47,921 nucleotides of DNA from an uncultured Clostridium sp. (GTDB lineage: Bacteria; Bacillota; Clostridia; Lachnospirales; Lachnospiraceae), in assembly GCA_900539185.1 (NCBI GenBank), contig UQBG01000018.1, forward strand, positions 1-47,921, in the 5' to 3' direction. The notes under the pieces are model-generated. The model was not told the origin of the DNA and made no database searches. It saw only the letters and a program-made list of their open reading frames with translations. A program made the translations under genes and the position numbers. Position 1 is the first letter of the stretch; every line of letters starts with the position of its first letter. Shown here one piece after another: positions 8,550 through 17,906 of this stretch.

Positions 8550-9542
8550 ATGAAAGCAGGAAAGATATCAGAGGCACAGTGTAAGAGATCGGTGTTGAAG
8601 CTTCTGCCGGAAGACTCAGACCGCGTTTTGCAGGGAGCAGGCATAGGAAATGATTATGCAATGCTTCAGATGGGTGGCTCGCAGAGATTAGCAACAGCAA
8701 TGGCAACCTGTACCTTGAATACGGGGCATCCGGCAAGGTATGCGTTTTCCCGAGCCTGTAATAAGCTGGCAACCGGAGGAAATCGTCCGCTGGCCATTAT
8801 GGCAGGAATATGGCTGCCGGCGCGCGGAAATGAAGATCGAATTAAAGAAGTCATAAAAGAGCTGGCAGCACTGTGTACGGAGGCCGGGATCGATTATATC
8901 GGTGGGCATACAGAGCTTTTGGAGGAACTGCGTACACCGATTATAGCAGTGACGGTATATGGAGAAGGTTTACATACAGAGCCGACAGATGCGGCACAGA
9001 AGGTTCAGGCAGGAGAAAGCCTTGTTATGCTGGGGTATGCCGGGCTGGAAGCAACGGCTATGCTGCTGCAGGATCGTTGGGAGGAGCTGCATAGCAGATA
9101 TGCGGAAAGCTATCTGTACGCAGCAAAGACTCTGACAGCGAGGCTGGATCTTTGGAAGGAACTGATAAAGCTGTCTCCACAGATGATTACATATATACAT
9201 GATTGTTCTACTGGTGGTGTGTTTGCTGCATTGTGGGAGATCGGAGAGGCTGCCGGCTGTGGGATTGAAGTTGGAATCAGGCAGATTCCAATCCGGCAGG
9301 AAACCATAGAGGTGTGCGAGTATTTTGATATTAATCCATATATGGCGTTAAGCGGTGGCAGTGCAATCGTAGTAACAAAAGAGCCGGAGCCGGTGATTCG
9401 GCAGATGGCAGAGCTGGGACTGAATGCAGCTGTGATCGGACACACAACAGGTACGAATGATCGTATCATAACGAATGAAGATGATAATCGATATCTGACG
9501 CCTCCAAAGGGCGATGACATATATAAAATTTATAGGAATTGA
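8550..9542 (+). CDS. AIR synthase-related (PurM-like) protein
   Basis: The 330 residues have the two-domain layout of the PurM/ThiL/HypE/SelD superfamily of ATP-dependent enzymes. The N-terminal part carries GIGNDYAMLQ and the Asn/Gly-rich strand FSRACNKLATGG. The C-terminal part carries HDCSTGGVFAALWEIGEAAGCGIEV and NPYMALSGGSAIVV. It fits none of the named members cleanly, and hyp, sel and thi genes are absent nearby, so the substrate is open. It starts 9 bp after the VanW gene and is followed by an Lrp-family regulator and an aminotransferase. Confidence 0.8.
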   Translation: MKAGKISEAQCKRSVLKLLPEDSDRVLQGAGIGNDYAMLQMGGSQRLATAMATCTLNTGHPARYAFSRACNKLATGGNRPLAIMAGIWLPARGNEDRIKEVIKELAALCTEAGIDYIGGHTELLEELRTPIIAVTVYGEGLHTEPTDAAQKVQAGESLVMLGYAGLEATAMLLQDRWEELHSRYAESYLYAAKTLTARLDLWKELIKLSPQMITYIHDCSTGGVFAALWEIGEAAGCGIEVGIRQIPIRQETIEVCEYFDINPYMALSGGSAIVVTKEPEPVIRQMAELGLNAAVIGHTTGTNDRIITNEDDNRYLTPPKGDDIYKIYRN

Positions 9543-9552
9543 GGTAAGCAAG

Positions 9553-10035
9553 ATGAGAACAAAAATCCTGAATCTAATTGAAGAAGATTGTAAGTTGACA
9601 GCCAAGGATATAGCGGCGATGATTGGCGAGGAAGAGGCGGCAGTCGCGGCGGAGCTGGCGGCGATGGAAAAGGAACATGTGATCTGTGGCTATACTTCTA
9701 TTATAAACTGGGATAAAACAGATAATGAATTTGTAACTGCGCTGATTGAACTAAAGGTGACTCCGCAGAGAGGTGAGGGATTCGATAAGATAGCAGAACG
9801 GATCTCAAACTATCCGGAGGTGGATACGGTATACCTAATGTCCGGTGCGTATGATTTTGCTGTGATTATCAAGGGAAAAACCATGAAAGAGGTATCCTTG
9901 TTTGTATCGAGTAAGCTTGCACCGATGGAGGCAGTTGTGGGTACGGCCACTCATTTTGTGCTGAAGAAGTACAAGGAACACGGAGTAAAATTAACAGATA
10001 TTACTAAATCAGAAAGGTTAGCTATAATGCCATGA
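9553..10035 (+). CDS. Lrp/AsnC-family transcriptional regulator
   Basis: 160 residues run from ATG9553 (GAGGTAAG upstream). An N-terminal winged-helix part (KILNLIEEDCKLTAKDIAAM) is followed by an AsnC-type ligand-binding domain (VTALIELKV to THFVLKKYKEHG). Such proteins sense amino acids and form octamers. The stop overlaps the start of the aminotransferase gene (ATGA), indicating translational coupling. The regulator therefore probably responds to an amino acid handled by that enzyme. Confidence 0.9.
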   Translation: MRTKILNLIEEDCKLTAKDIAAMIGEEEAAVAAELAAMEKEHVICGYTSIINWDKTDNEFVTALIELKVTPQRGEGFDKIAERISNYPEVDTVYLMSGAYDFAVIIKGKTMKEVSLFVSSKLAPMEAVVGTATHFVLKKYKEHGVKLTDITKSERLAIMP

Positions 10036-11189
10036 GAAATCCATTATCAGAAAAAGTTATAAATATTAAACCATCAGGAATTCGAAAGTTCTTTGATGTT
10101 GTAAGTGAGATGCCGGATGCTATTTCGCTGGGTGTTGGAGAACCTGACTTTGATACGCCCTGGCATGTAAGAGATGAAGGAATCTATGCGTTGGAAAAGG
10201 GAAAGACCTTTTATACCTCGAACGCAGGTCTGGTGGAACTGCGGCAAGAGATCTGTAAGTATTATACAAGAAAGTTTCAGGCAACCTATGACCCGGTGCA
10301 TGAGTGCCTGATTACGGTAGGAGGAAGCGAAGGAATCGATCTTGCACTGCGTGCTATGTTGAATCCGGGGGATGAGGTTATTATTCCGGAGCCTTGTTAT
10401 GTATCGTATCTTCCCTGTGTAGAGCTGGCAGATGGCGTTCCGGTACAGATTGCACTGAAGGCTGAAAATGAGTTCCGGCTGACAGCAGAGGAACTGGAGG
10501 CTGCTATTACAGATAAGACAAAGATTGTGATTCTTCCTTTCCCGAATAACCCAACTGGTGCTATTATGGAGAGAGAGGATCTGGAAGAGATCGCAGAGGT
10601 GATCAAGAAACATGATCTCTATGTCATGTCCGATGAGATTTATGCAGAATTGACGTATAAGAAGAAGCATGTAACGATTGCATCTTTGCCTGATATGCGG
10701 GATCGTACGATAATCATTAACGGTTTTTCTAAGGCATATGCCATGACCGGATGGAGACTGGGTTATGCGTTGGCACCGCGGGTAATTTGTGAGCAGATGA
10801 CGAAGATTCATCAGTTTGCAATCATGTGTGCACCTACGAACAGTCAGTATGCAGCGATTGATGCTGTACGGGATGGGGATAAGGATATTGAACGTATGGT
10901 ATGTGCATATGACCAACGCCGGAATTTTTTGATGCAGACGTTCCGGGATATGAATATTGAATGTTTTGAGCCGTTTGGTGCATTTTATGTATTTCCATGT
11001 ATTAAGCAGTTTGGAATGACCAGTGAGGAGTTTGCGGAGAAGCTGTTATATCAGGAGAAAGTAGCGGTTGTACCGGGAACGGCATTTGGAGACTGCGGTG
11101 AGGGGTATCTGCGTATTTCATATGCGTATTCAATTGAGGAATTAAAGGAAGCATTGGGGAGAATTAAACACTTTATCGAGAATTTATAG
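10032..11189 (+). CDS. PLP-dependent class I/II aminotransferase
   Basis: The 385 residues have the fold type I aminotransferase signature. PNNPTGA is the substrate/PLP loop. The Schiff-base lysine lies in GFSKAYAMTGWRLGY (about residues 233-247), and EGYLRISYA is the carboxylate-binding region. The family includes aspartate, aromatic and alanine aminotransferases, and specificity cannot be read here. It overlaps the upstream Lrp gene by 4 bp, an arrangement frequent in Clostridia. Confidence 0.93.
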   Translation: MRNPLSEKVINIKPSGIRKFFDVVSEMPDAISLGVGEPDFDTPWHVRDEGIYALEKGKTFYTSNAGLVELRQEICKYYTRKFQATYDPVHECLITVGGSEGIDLALRAMLNPGDEVIIPEPCYVSYLPCVELADGVPVQIALKAENEFRLTAEELEAAITDKTKIVILPFPNNPTGAIMEREDLEEIAEVIKKHDLYVMSDEIYAELTYKKKHVTIASLPDMRDRTIIINGFSKAYAMTGWRLGYALAPRVICEQMTKIHQFAIMCAPTNSQYAAIDAVRDGDKDIERMVCAYDQRRNFLMQTFRDMNIECFEPFGAFYVFPCIKQFGMTSEEFAEKLLYQEKVAVVPGTAFGDCGEGYLRISYAYSIEELKEALGRIKHFIENL

Positions 11190-11203
11190 TGAAGGAGAGA
11201 CCA

Positions 11204-11671
11204 ATGGCGAGAATTAGTGCGGAACATGTGAATACGTTTTTGATGGCGGCGACGAAGGTTATCAGCGAAACTTGTAATGTAACCCCTCGGATAGGAAAGC
11301 CATATATTCGGAACGGTAGTTTTACAAGTGATTCCATTGTGATTATGATCGGTGTAACAGGAGAGATGCAGGGACAGGTAATGCTGGCATTTCAGAAGAA
11401 AGTGGCTCTGGTGATTGCATCAAAGATGATGTATATGGAAGTAAAAGAGCTGGATGAGATATCAACCAGTGCAATCTGTGAGCTGAGTAATATGATTATG
11501 GGAAATGCATCTACCGCATTCTCTGTAAAAAATATCGGAATTGATATTACACCGCCGAGTCTGTGTGAGGGCAACTTTACTGTGGCGGGAGCAGTGGCAA
11601 ATATGTGTATTCCGATTTATGTGAATGATACAGACTATGTAGAGTTGAATCTGTGTGTAAAGCAGGAGTAG
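11204..11671 (+). CDS. cheX: CheX-type CheY-P phosphatase
   Basis: The 155 residues run from ATG11204, which has GAAGGAGAG upstream. An in-frame GTG at 11189 lacks a ribosome binding site. The single E-x2-N phosphatase motif (ELSNMIMGNA) and the length fit CheX rather than the two-motif CheC. CheX dephosphorylates CheY-P and so terminates the chemotactic signal. It lies in a metabolic run, away from other che genes, but the window also has a chemoreceptor. Confidence 0.82.
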   Translation: MARISAEHVNTFLMAATKVISETCNVTPRIGKPYIRNGSFTSDSIVIMIGVTGEMQGQVMLAFQKKVALVIASKMMYMEVKELDEISTSAICELSNMIMGNASTAFSVKNIGIDITPPSLCEGNFTVAGAVANMCIPIYVNDTDYVELNLCVKQE

Positions 11672-11680
11672 GAAGCAGAT

Positions 11681-12172
11681 ATGATAAATATAGTATTATT
11701 AGAACCGGAACAGGGTGGAAATGTTGGAAACATAGGAAGAACCTGCCTGGCAATCGGTGCAAAGCTGCATCTGATCGAACCATTGGGCTTTCGGCTGTCG
11801 GACAAAGAGATACGGCGGGCGGGGATGGACTACTGGTATCAGGTAGACGTTACGACATATATGGATTATAATGAGTTCCTTCAGAAGAATCCGGGAGCCC
11901 ATATCTATATGGCTACCACAAAGTCTCGTCAGACTTATACGGATGTGACTTATGAAGACAACTGCTATATCATGTTTGGAAAAGAAAGTGCCGGGATACC
12001 GGAGGAGATCCTGCTGAAACATAAACCGGACTGTGTGAGGATTCCGATGCTTCCGGATATCCGGTCTCTGAATTTGGCAAATTCTGTAGCAATCGTTGCA
12101 TACGAAGCGATGAGACAGCAGGAGTTTCAACAGTTCCAATTGGAAGGACAGTTACATCATTACGAATGGTAA
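11681..12172 (+). CDS. trmL: tRNA (cytidine/uridine-34 2'-O) methyltransferase
   Basis: The 163 residues have the SPOUT-knot TrmL pattern: NIVLLEPEQGGNVGNIGRTC at the N-terminus, then FGKESAGIPEEIL and IPMLPDIRSLNLANSVAIV, which form the SAM-binding trefoil knot. It methylates the wobble ribose of tRNA-Leu isoacceptors. It starts 10 bp after cheX and ends before a bidirectional terminator shared with the convergent kinase gene. Confidence 0.95.
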   Translation: MINIVLLEPEQGGNVGNIGRTCLAIGAKLHLIEPLGFRLSDKEIRRAGMDYWYQVDVTTYMDYNEFLQKNPGAHIYMATTKSRQTYTDVTYEDNCYIMFGKESAGIPEEILLKHKPDCVRIPMLPDIRSLNLANSVAIVAYEAMRQQEFQQFQLEGQLHHYEW

Positions 12173-12189
12173 ATGGATAGAAATCAAAG

Positions 12190-12221
12190 GGTATGTCGCC
12201 TATTGCGGCATACCTTTTTTT
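12190..12221. terminator. Terminator between convergent trmL and the kinase gene
   Basis: GGTATGTCGC (12190-12199) pairs with GCGGCATACC (12205-12214), followed by T7. The stem covers the last codons of the kinase gene on the other strand. Confidence 0.85.
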
Positions 12222-13627
12222 AATGAGAAGGTGAATTCACTGCCCACGCCAGGTGTGCTGTTCAGAGTAATGGTTTCATCATGGGCACGAATGATTTCCT
12301 TTATAATGGAAAGCCCCAGACCGGATCCCTGTTTATCCTTTCCTCTGGAAGTATCTCCCTTATAAAAACGATCCCAGATCTTAGTCTGACTGGCTTTGTC
12401 GATCCCGCGGCCGCTATCCTTTACAGAAATCAGAAGCCTGTTTTCTGCATCACTGACGGTGATGGTGATGGTAGAACCATGCGGGCTGAACTTAATTGCG
12501 TTATCTGTCAGGTTATAGATGACCTGCTGGATCTTCGTTTTATCTGCATGCACATAGGTATCCGATGCTGTGCAGTTCTTCCGAATCACAATATAACGCT
12601 TCGTACACACACCCTCAAAGAGATCTATGGTTGAATCAATGACGGGATTGATATCAAAGTCTGTCAGCTTTAGCTGTAGGCCGTAAGAATCGGAGTTATT
12701 CAGCTCCAGCATACTGGCCGTTAATTTGGTTAAACGATGAGTTTCCGATAGTACGATCTTTAGATAGCGTTCCTGATTTTCCGGTGGAATTGTACCATCC
12801 AGCATCGCTTCGATATATCCTTTGATGGAGGTCAATGGGGAACGGAAGTCATGGGAGATATTGGCGATAAAGGCACGCCGATATTCCTCCAGTTTATTCA
12901 TCTCAGATGCCATATATTCCATGTTTGATGCCAGTTCTCCGATTTCATCATGGGAGGTGATGCCTGTCTTGGCATCAAAGTTTCCTGCAGCATATTCCCG
13001 TGCAGTCTGTGTCAGACGGTTTAATGGATTCAGAACCTTTCGGGTCAGGTAAAGCAGAAAGATCATGGCAAGGATGATTAGAACACATAACGGAATCAGG
13101 AAGTTAAACAGCATATCCTTCAGAACACTTGATATCTGGGCAAATGGAGCATGAAGGATGATCCATTCGGTGGACTGGTTTGTATGGTTTTCAATCGGAA
13201 TTCCCAGACTTAACATATTTTCATCGAAGGCATTTGCTGCTCTGCCGATCTGAGAGAAACTGTCGGTATCTGTGGAAGGAAGCACCATATTCAGATCGTG
13301 AAGATTCCGTGTGTCTGCCTGATAGTCTTCCGGATAAGACATGTATAGGATCGTTCCTTCTGAATCGCAGTACCAGATATAGATATCCAGCGTATCGGAT
13401 AGAATATTCAGATCCTTCTGCAAAGAAATCGGTGTGATCTGGTGATTCAGAAAAGGCTGCAGATATTCTTCATTGATGTAATGCGCCTGATTGGTTAAGG
13501 TTGTTTGTTTCTCCTCGATCAGATTCTGTCGTGTGACATTGGAGGCATATAGCATAACCATTAGCGAAGCGATCCCGATAATGAAAAGATAACTTAATGC
13601 AATTTTATCAAAAAAGTGACGGTTCAT
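12200..13627 (-). CDS. Membrane sensor histidine kinase
   Basis: The order of the 475 residues is TM1 (~8-30), an extracellular sensor of ~140 residues, TM2 (~170-193), HAMP, and HisKA with phospho-acceptor His259 in ISHDFRSPL. The HATPase domain follows, with N-box (YNLTDNAIKFS), G1 (DSGRGID) and G2 (GSGLGLSI). It is the last gene of a mutS2-regulator-kinase operon and follows its response regulator by 1 bp. The PhoR/WalK-like layout suggests an envelope signal, which is inference only. Confidence 0.93.
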   Translation of the reverse strand: MNRHFFDKIALSYLFIIGIASLMVMLYASNVTRQNLIEEKQTTLTNQAHYINEEYLQPFLNHQITPISLQKDLNILSDTLDIYIWYCDSEGTILYMSYPEDYQADTRNLHDLNMVLPSTDTDSFSQIGRAANAFDENMLSLGIPIENHTNQSTEWIILHAPFAQISSVLKDMLFNFLIPLCVLIILAMIFLLYLTRKVLNPLNRLTQTAREYAAGNFDAKTGITSHDEIGELASNMEYMASEMNKLEEYRRAFIANISHDFRSPLTSIKGYIEAMLDGTIPPENQERYLKIVLSETHRLTKLTASMLELNNSDSYGLQLKLTDFDINPVIDSTIDLFEGVCTKRYIVIRKNCTASDTYVHADKTKIQQVIYNLTDNAIKFSPHGSTITITVSDAENRLLISVKDSGRGIDKASQTKIWDRFYKGDTSRGKDKQGSGLGLSIIKEIIRAHDETITLNSTPGVGSEFTFSLKKGMPQ

Positions 13628-13628
13628 A

Positions 13629-14357
13629 CTATGACTTTACCTCGAACTTATATCCTACACCCCAGACCGTTGTGAGTGCCCAGTTTGAATTCTCCGGCAG
13701 CTTCTCCCGGATACGTTTGATATGAACATCTACCGTCCGTGTATCCCCGATATACTCATAGCCCCAGAGCTGATCCAGAAGCTGTTCTCTGGTAAATACC
13801 TGATTTGGGCGGCTGGCGAGGAAGTAGAGAAGCTCCAGCTCCTTTGGTGGCATTTCCAGAACCGTTCCGTTGATAGTGGTCGTGTAGTTGGAAATATTTA
13901 CAATCAGATTCTCATACTCGACATAGTCTCCGGTATGGGGAGCGGAGGTCAGATTGGAATTGACCGGTGTCGTCGGAGCCGCAGGGGCGGGCTGATAGCG
14001 TCGTAAAACGGCCCGAACTCTGGCAACCATTTCATTCGAGTCAAATGGCTTCATAATATAGTCATCAGCGCCCAGCTTTAGACCAAGTACCTTGTCAAAT
14101 ACCTCTCCCTTGGCGGACAGCATGATGATCGGTACCTGACTTTGTTTCCGGATCTGGCTGCATACCTCGTAGCCGTCCATTCCGGGCAGCATAATGTCTA
14201 GCAGGATCAGATGCGGCCGGTATTCCTCAAAGGCCTGAAGTGCAGCGATCCCGTCACCTTCTATACGCGTGTCAAAACACTCTTTGATCAGGTAGAGGGA
14301 GATGAGCTCTGCAATATGCTCATCATCATCTACGATTAATATACGTTGTTTTTCCAT
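13629..14357 (-). CDS. OmpR/PhoB-type response regulator
   Basis: The 242 residues start at ATG14357. An upstream in-frame ATG would place the GAGGAGG ribosome binding site inside the protein. The receiver domain has the acidic pair VDDDE and phospho-acceptor Asp54 (LLDIMLPGMDG). A Pro/Thr/Ala linker (PAPAAPTTP) leads to a winged-helix DNA-binding domain ending VWGVGYKFE. It partners the kinase that follows. Confidence 0.95.
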   Translation of the reverse strand: MEKQRILIVDDDEHIAELISLYLIKECFDTRIEGDGIAALQAFEEYRPHLILLDIMLPGMDGYEVCSQIRKQSQVPIIMLSAKGEVFDKVLGLKLGADDYIMKPFDSNEMVARVRAVLRRYQPAPAAPTTPVNSNLTSAPHTGDYVEYENLIVNISNYTTTINGTVLEMPPKELELLYFLASRPNQVFTREQLLDQLWGYEYIGDTRTVDVHIKRIREKLPENSNWALTTVWGVGYKFEVKS

Positions 14358-14406
14358 AGTGCCTCCTCTCATTTAAATAGTAAATGTGGATAAAATATCG
14401 TGATTC

Positions 14407-16785
14407 CTAGCGTAGCTCTACTATCGTCACCCCCATATCGCCTTCTCCGAATTCTCCGTTTCGGTAGTCGGCAACATGCTTTTGCTTCTTTAAGTATTCA
14501 TGAATTCCTTTCCGCAGAGCACCGGTTCCTTTTCCGTGGATAATCGTGATCTGGGACAGGTTGGAAAGCAGGGCATCATCTAAATATTTATCAATCTTTG
14601 ATATGGCTTCATCAACCGTCAGACCGATGACATTGATTTCCGGTCGGATGGAGGAAGCACGTTCCAGATTCATGCGACGTTTTCCCTTTGGCTGTTTTGG
14701 CTCTGCCGGTGCCGGTGCATCCGTGATTTCACAGTCTGCGATCGGAACCGTCATATGAAGGATGCCGACCTGAACAGAAAGCTCCTTCTTGGCATTTGGA
14801 AGTGCCAGAACGGTTCCGGTCGTATCCATACTGATGATGTAAACGGTGTCGCCGATCTTGAAGTCTTCAGCTTTTTGCCCGGAGCGGCGGCGTTTCTGGT
14901 TCTTGTTCATAGCACCGTCGATCGACTTCATCTTATCACGAAGCTTACTGCGTTGCGCCTCCATCGCCTTATTATCGGCTTTGGCGGGATTTCGTTCCCA
15001 TTTTTGATATTTGCGGATGGACTGGTCGGCGATTTCCTTTGCCTCCTCCAGAATCTCCATAGCTTCTTCTCTGGCATTTTTCAGGAGCTTTGCACGCTGT
15101 TGTTCCAGAGATTCCTGTTTTTCTTTCAATTGATTCCGTAGAGTCTCGACTTCTTCCTTATAGGCAGCGACCTTTTTCTCTTCCTCCTCTATCGTCTTTC
15201 GACTGTTTTCCAGATCACTGATCAGGTTCTCAAAGTCCAGTGAGGATGCATCGATCTGCGAGCGGGCTTCGTCGATGATATAGTCCGGAAGACCGAGCTT
15301 TTTGGAGATCGCAAAGGCGTTTGACTTGCCCGGGATTCCGATCGTCAGCCGATAGGTTGGGCGAAGAGACGCCACATCGAATTCACAGCTTGCATTCTCG
15401 ATCCCGTCGGTAGAGAGTGCAAAGGTCTTTAACTCACTGTAGTGTGTGGTAGCCATACAGCGGATGTTTTGTTTACGAAGATGATCCAGAATCGCAATCG
15501 CCAGTGCAGCACCTTCGATCGGATCGGTACCACCACCGAGCTCATCGAACAGGATGAGGGTATCCGGTGTGGCATGCTTCACAATATATACAATGTTAGA
15601 CATATGAGATGAGAAGGTACTAAGGCTTTGCTCAATGCTTTGCTCATCTCCGATGTCGGCGAACACGTCCCGGAATACACTCAGTTCCGAGCCTTCAAAT
15701 GCCGGAATATGCAGACCGGACTGCCCCATCAGGGTAAAGAGTCCGACGGTTTTTAAGGATACGGTTTTACCACCCGTATTCGGTCCGGTTACAATCAGCA
15801 TGGTATAGGTATCACCCAATGTAATATCGATCGGTACGACTGTCTTTTTATCCAGAAGAGGATGCCGCCCCTGCTTGATATGGATATAGCCGTGCGTATT
15901 GAAGATCGGCTCGGTTCCCTGATAGGACTTGGCAAGCTTTGCTCTGGCAAAGATGAAGTCCAGTTCCGTAAGCAGCTTCAGATTACAGCTGATGACATCC
16001 CGTTCGTAGCCGACCTGTTCACTTAAGGCGGCCAGGATGCGTTCGATCTCGAGCTGTTCTTTATTTTCAATCTCTTTCAGTTCGTTATTCAGATTAACAA
16101 CAGACATCGGTTCGATAAAGAGTGTGGAACCGCTGGAAGACTGATCGTGAATCATACCCGGAAAGCTGCTACGGTATTCCTGCTTGACCGGGATACAGTA
16201 CCGTCCGTTTCGCATGGTGATCAGACTGTCCTGCAACAGGGACTGATTGCTTTGGGCGTTTACGATATTTAAAAGCTGGGTGTGGATCTTATCATTGATC
16301 TGTTTCCTGGATCGACGGAGTGCCTTCAGATCGGAGGAGGCATCGTCTGCGATCTCGTCTGCCGAGAGGATACAGCGGCGAATCTCACGCGTCAGATGTT
16401 CCAGTGGCATCAGATCCAGAAAATGAGCATCCAGACAGTCCGGTTCGTGCTCGGTATCCTCGGATACGCCGTACTGTCGGACACTTAAGGTATTATCCAG
16501 TACTCTTGCAATATCTAAGAGCTCGGTAGGGCTTAAGGTAGCACCAACCTCCAGACGTTTCATGGATAAACCGATATCCGTAACGCCGGAAAAGGATACA
16601 CTTCCCTGCTTATAGAGCCGTGTCAACGCATCCCGTGTTTCCTCCTGAAGACGGAGAATCTCTGCGGGATCGGTAGAAGGCTTCAAATGCTTACACAGTG
16701 TCTGACCCATGGAAGAGCCGGCACATGGAATCAGCATGTCGATAATCTTGTTATATTCCAGTATTCGTAATGAACGCTTATTCAT
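14407..16785 (-). CDS. mutS2: MutS2 family ATPase/endonuclease
   Basis: The 792 residues contain the MutS2 core and clamp region, Walker A VTGPNTGGKTVSLK, Walker B LILFDELGGGTDP, a long charged coiled coil (~510-640), and a C-terminal Smr nuclease domain with HGKGTGALRKGI. Homologues suppress recombination or split collided ribosomes. The mismatch-binding domains of MutS are absent, as expected. AAGGAG precedes the ATG. It is the first gene of a minus-strand operon with the two-component system, from a promoter at 16828-16856. Confidence 0.96.
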   Translation of the reverse strand: MNKRSLRILEYNKIIDMLIPCAGSSMGQTLCKHLKPSTDPAEILRLQEETRDALTRLYKQGSVSFSGVTDIGLSMKRLEVGATLSPTELLDIARVLDNTLSVRQYGVSEDTEHEPDCLDAHFLDLMPLEHLTREIRRCILSADEIADDASSDLKALRRSRKQINDKIHTQLLNIVNAQSNQSLLQDSLITMRNGRYCIPVKQEYRSSFPGMIHDQSSSGSTLFIEPMSVVNLNNELKEIENKEQLEIERILAALSEQVGYERDVISCNLKLLTELDFIFARAKLAKSYQGTEPIFNTHGYIHIKQGRHPLLDKKTVVPIDITLGDTYTMLIVTGPNTGGKTVSLKTVGLFTLMGQSGLHIPAFEGSELSVFRDVFADIGDEQSIEQSLSTFSSHMSNIVYIVKHATPDTLILFDELGGGTDPIEGAALAIAILDHLRKQNIRCMATTHYSELKTFALSTDGIENASCEFDVASLRPTYRLTIGIPGKSNAFAISKKLGLPDYIIDEARSQIDASSLDFENLISDLENSRKTIEEEEKKVAAYKEEVETLRNQLKEKQESLEQQRAKLLKNAREEAMEILEEAKEIADQSIRKYQKWERNPAKADNKAMEAQRSKLRDKMKSIDGAMNKNQKRRRSGQKAEDFKIGDTVYIISMDTTGTVLALPNAKKELSVQVGILHMTVPIADCEITDAPAPAEPKQPKGKRRMNLERASSIRPEINVIGLTVDEAISKIDKYLDDALLSNLSQITIIHGKGTGALRKGIHEYLKKQKHVADYRNGEFGEGDMGVTIVELR

Positions 16786-16827
16786 AGCGTGTTTCTCCTT
16801 GTAACGATAGCCTAAGTATTACCTTAA

Positions 16828-16856
16828 ATTGTAGCATATGCATCTCGAATGGGCAA
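16828..16856 (-). promoter_or_regulatory. Promoter of the mutS2 operon
   Basis: On the minus strand TTGCCC (16856-16851) and TACAAT (16833-16828) have 17 bp spacing, with TGC before the -10. Confidence 0.65.
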
Positions 16857-16899
16857 TGCAAAAATGTGACAGCAGCGGGGTGCATATTTAGGGAATCTA

Positions 16900-16908
16900 T
16901 GCTATACT
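16900..16908 (+). promoter_or_regulatory. Extended -10 promoter for the YhaM-type gene
   Basis: TGCTATACT is a TGn-extended -10 about 45 bp before ATG16954. The -35 match is weak (GTGCAT). Confidence 0.55.
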
Positions 16909-16953
16909 GATACCGAACAAAAAGATGGAGACGAAGAATAGGAGAGATGGCAT

Positions 16954-17904
16954 ATGTACTATATAAATGAGCTTCACGAAGGTGAAATGGTTCACGCGAT
17001 TTACTTTTGTAAGTCAAAGCAGACGCAGCAGACCAAGGCAGGAAAGAACTATTATTCCATGCTGCTTCAGGATAAAACCGGAACGATCGATGCAAAAGTA
17101 TGGGATCTGAATAATGCGATCGCACATTTTGAAGCAATGGATTATATCGATGTAACGGCACAGGTGGTTTGCTTCCAGAGCAATCTGCAGCTAAATGTAA
17201 AACAGGTACGGAAGGCGCAGGAAGGGGAATATCATGTTGAAGACTATATGCCATGTTCGGAGTTTGGGATCGATACGATGTATCAGGAGTTGACAGAGCT
17301 GATCAAGAGTGTGAAGGATAAGTATCTGCATCAACTGCTGACGATGATATTTATAGATGATAAAGCATTTGCCGAGAAGTTTAAGAAGCATTCGGCAGCG
17401 AAGTCTATCCATCATGGGTTTATCGGCGGACTGCTTCAGCATACACTGGCGGTTGCAAAGCTGTGTGATTTTTATGCAACGCAGTATCCGGTTTTGAATC
17501 GGGATCTTCTGCTGACAGCGGCGATCTGCCATGATATCGGAAAGGTTGATGAGTTATCGGATTTCCCGGAGAATGATTATACCGATGAAGGACAGCTGGT
17601 CGGACATATCGTGATGGGGACTATATTTTTAGATGGTAAAATGAAGGAGATACCGGGATTCCCGGCAAAGCTGGCGAATGAGCTGAAACACTGTATCCTG
17701 GCTCACCATGGAGAACTGGAATACGGTTCCCCGAAGAAACCGGCACTGATCGAGGCACTGGCACTATCCGCTGCAGATAATACAGATGCTAAGCTACAGA
17801 TATTTATTGAGGAACTGAAGAATAAGGATGAGGGCGGCAACTGGATGGGCTTTAACCGGAACTTTGAGAGTAATCTACGGGCAACCTCTAAGCCGAATGT
17901 ATAG
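16954..17904 (+). CDS. yhaM: YhaM-type 3'-5' exoribonuclease (OB-fold plus HD domain)
   Basis: The 316 residues are close to YhaM's usual length of ~314. The N-terminal OB-fold (KAGKNYYSMLLQDKTGTIDA) binds nucleic acid. The HD domain carries the metal ligands in HHGFIGGLLQHTLAVA and AAICHDIGKVDE, with a further ILAHHGEL. It trims RNA (and ssDNA) from the 3' end. ATAGGAGAG precedes the start. It leads a rightward run with the next three genes. Confidence 0.93.
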   Translation: MYYINELHEGEMVHAIYFCKSKQTQQTKAGKNYYSMLLQDKTGTIDAKVWDLNNAIAHFEAMDYIDVTAQVVCFQSNLQLNVKQVRKAQEGEYHVEDYMPCSEFGIDTMYQELTELIKSVKDKYLHQLLTMIFIDDKAFAEKFKKHSAAKSIHHGFIGGLLQHTLAVAKLCDFYATQYPVLNRDLLLTAAICHDIGKVDELSDFPENDYTDEGQLVGHIVMGTIFLDGKMKEIPGFPAKLANELKHCILAHHGELEYGSPKKPALIEALALSAADNTDAKLQIFIEELKNKDEGGNWMGFNRNFESNLRATSKPNV

Positions 17905-17906
17905 AT

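Noticed and set aside
8550..9542. Assignment of the PurM-like gene as HypE, SelD or ThiL
   Set aside because: Only the superfamily pattern is visible. The diagnostic C-terminal cysteine of HypE and the Sec/Cys-Lys motif of SelD are missing, and no partner genes are nearby.
10074..10916. 280-codon open frame on the minus strand across the aminotransferase gene
   Set aside because: It is a shadow of the strongly supported plus-strand gene: no ribosome binding site, unnatural amino-acid composition rich in His/Cys/Arg, and no family pattern.
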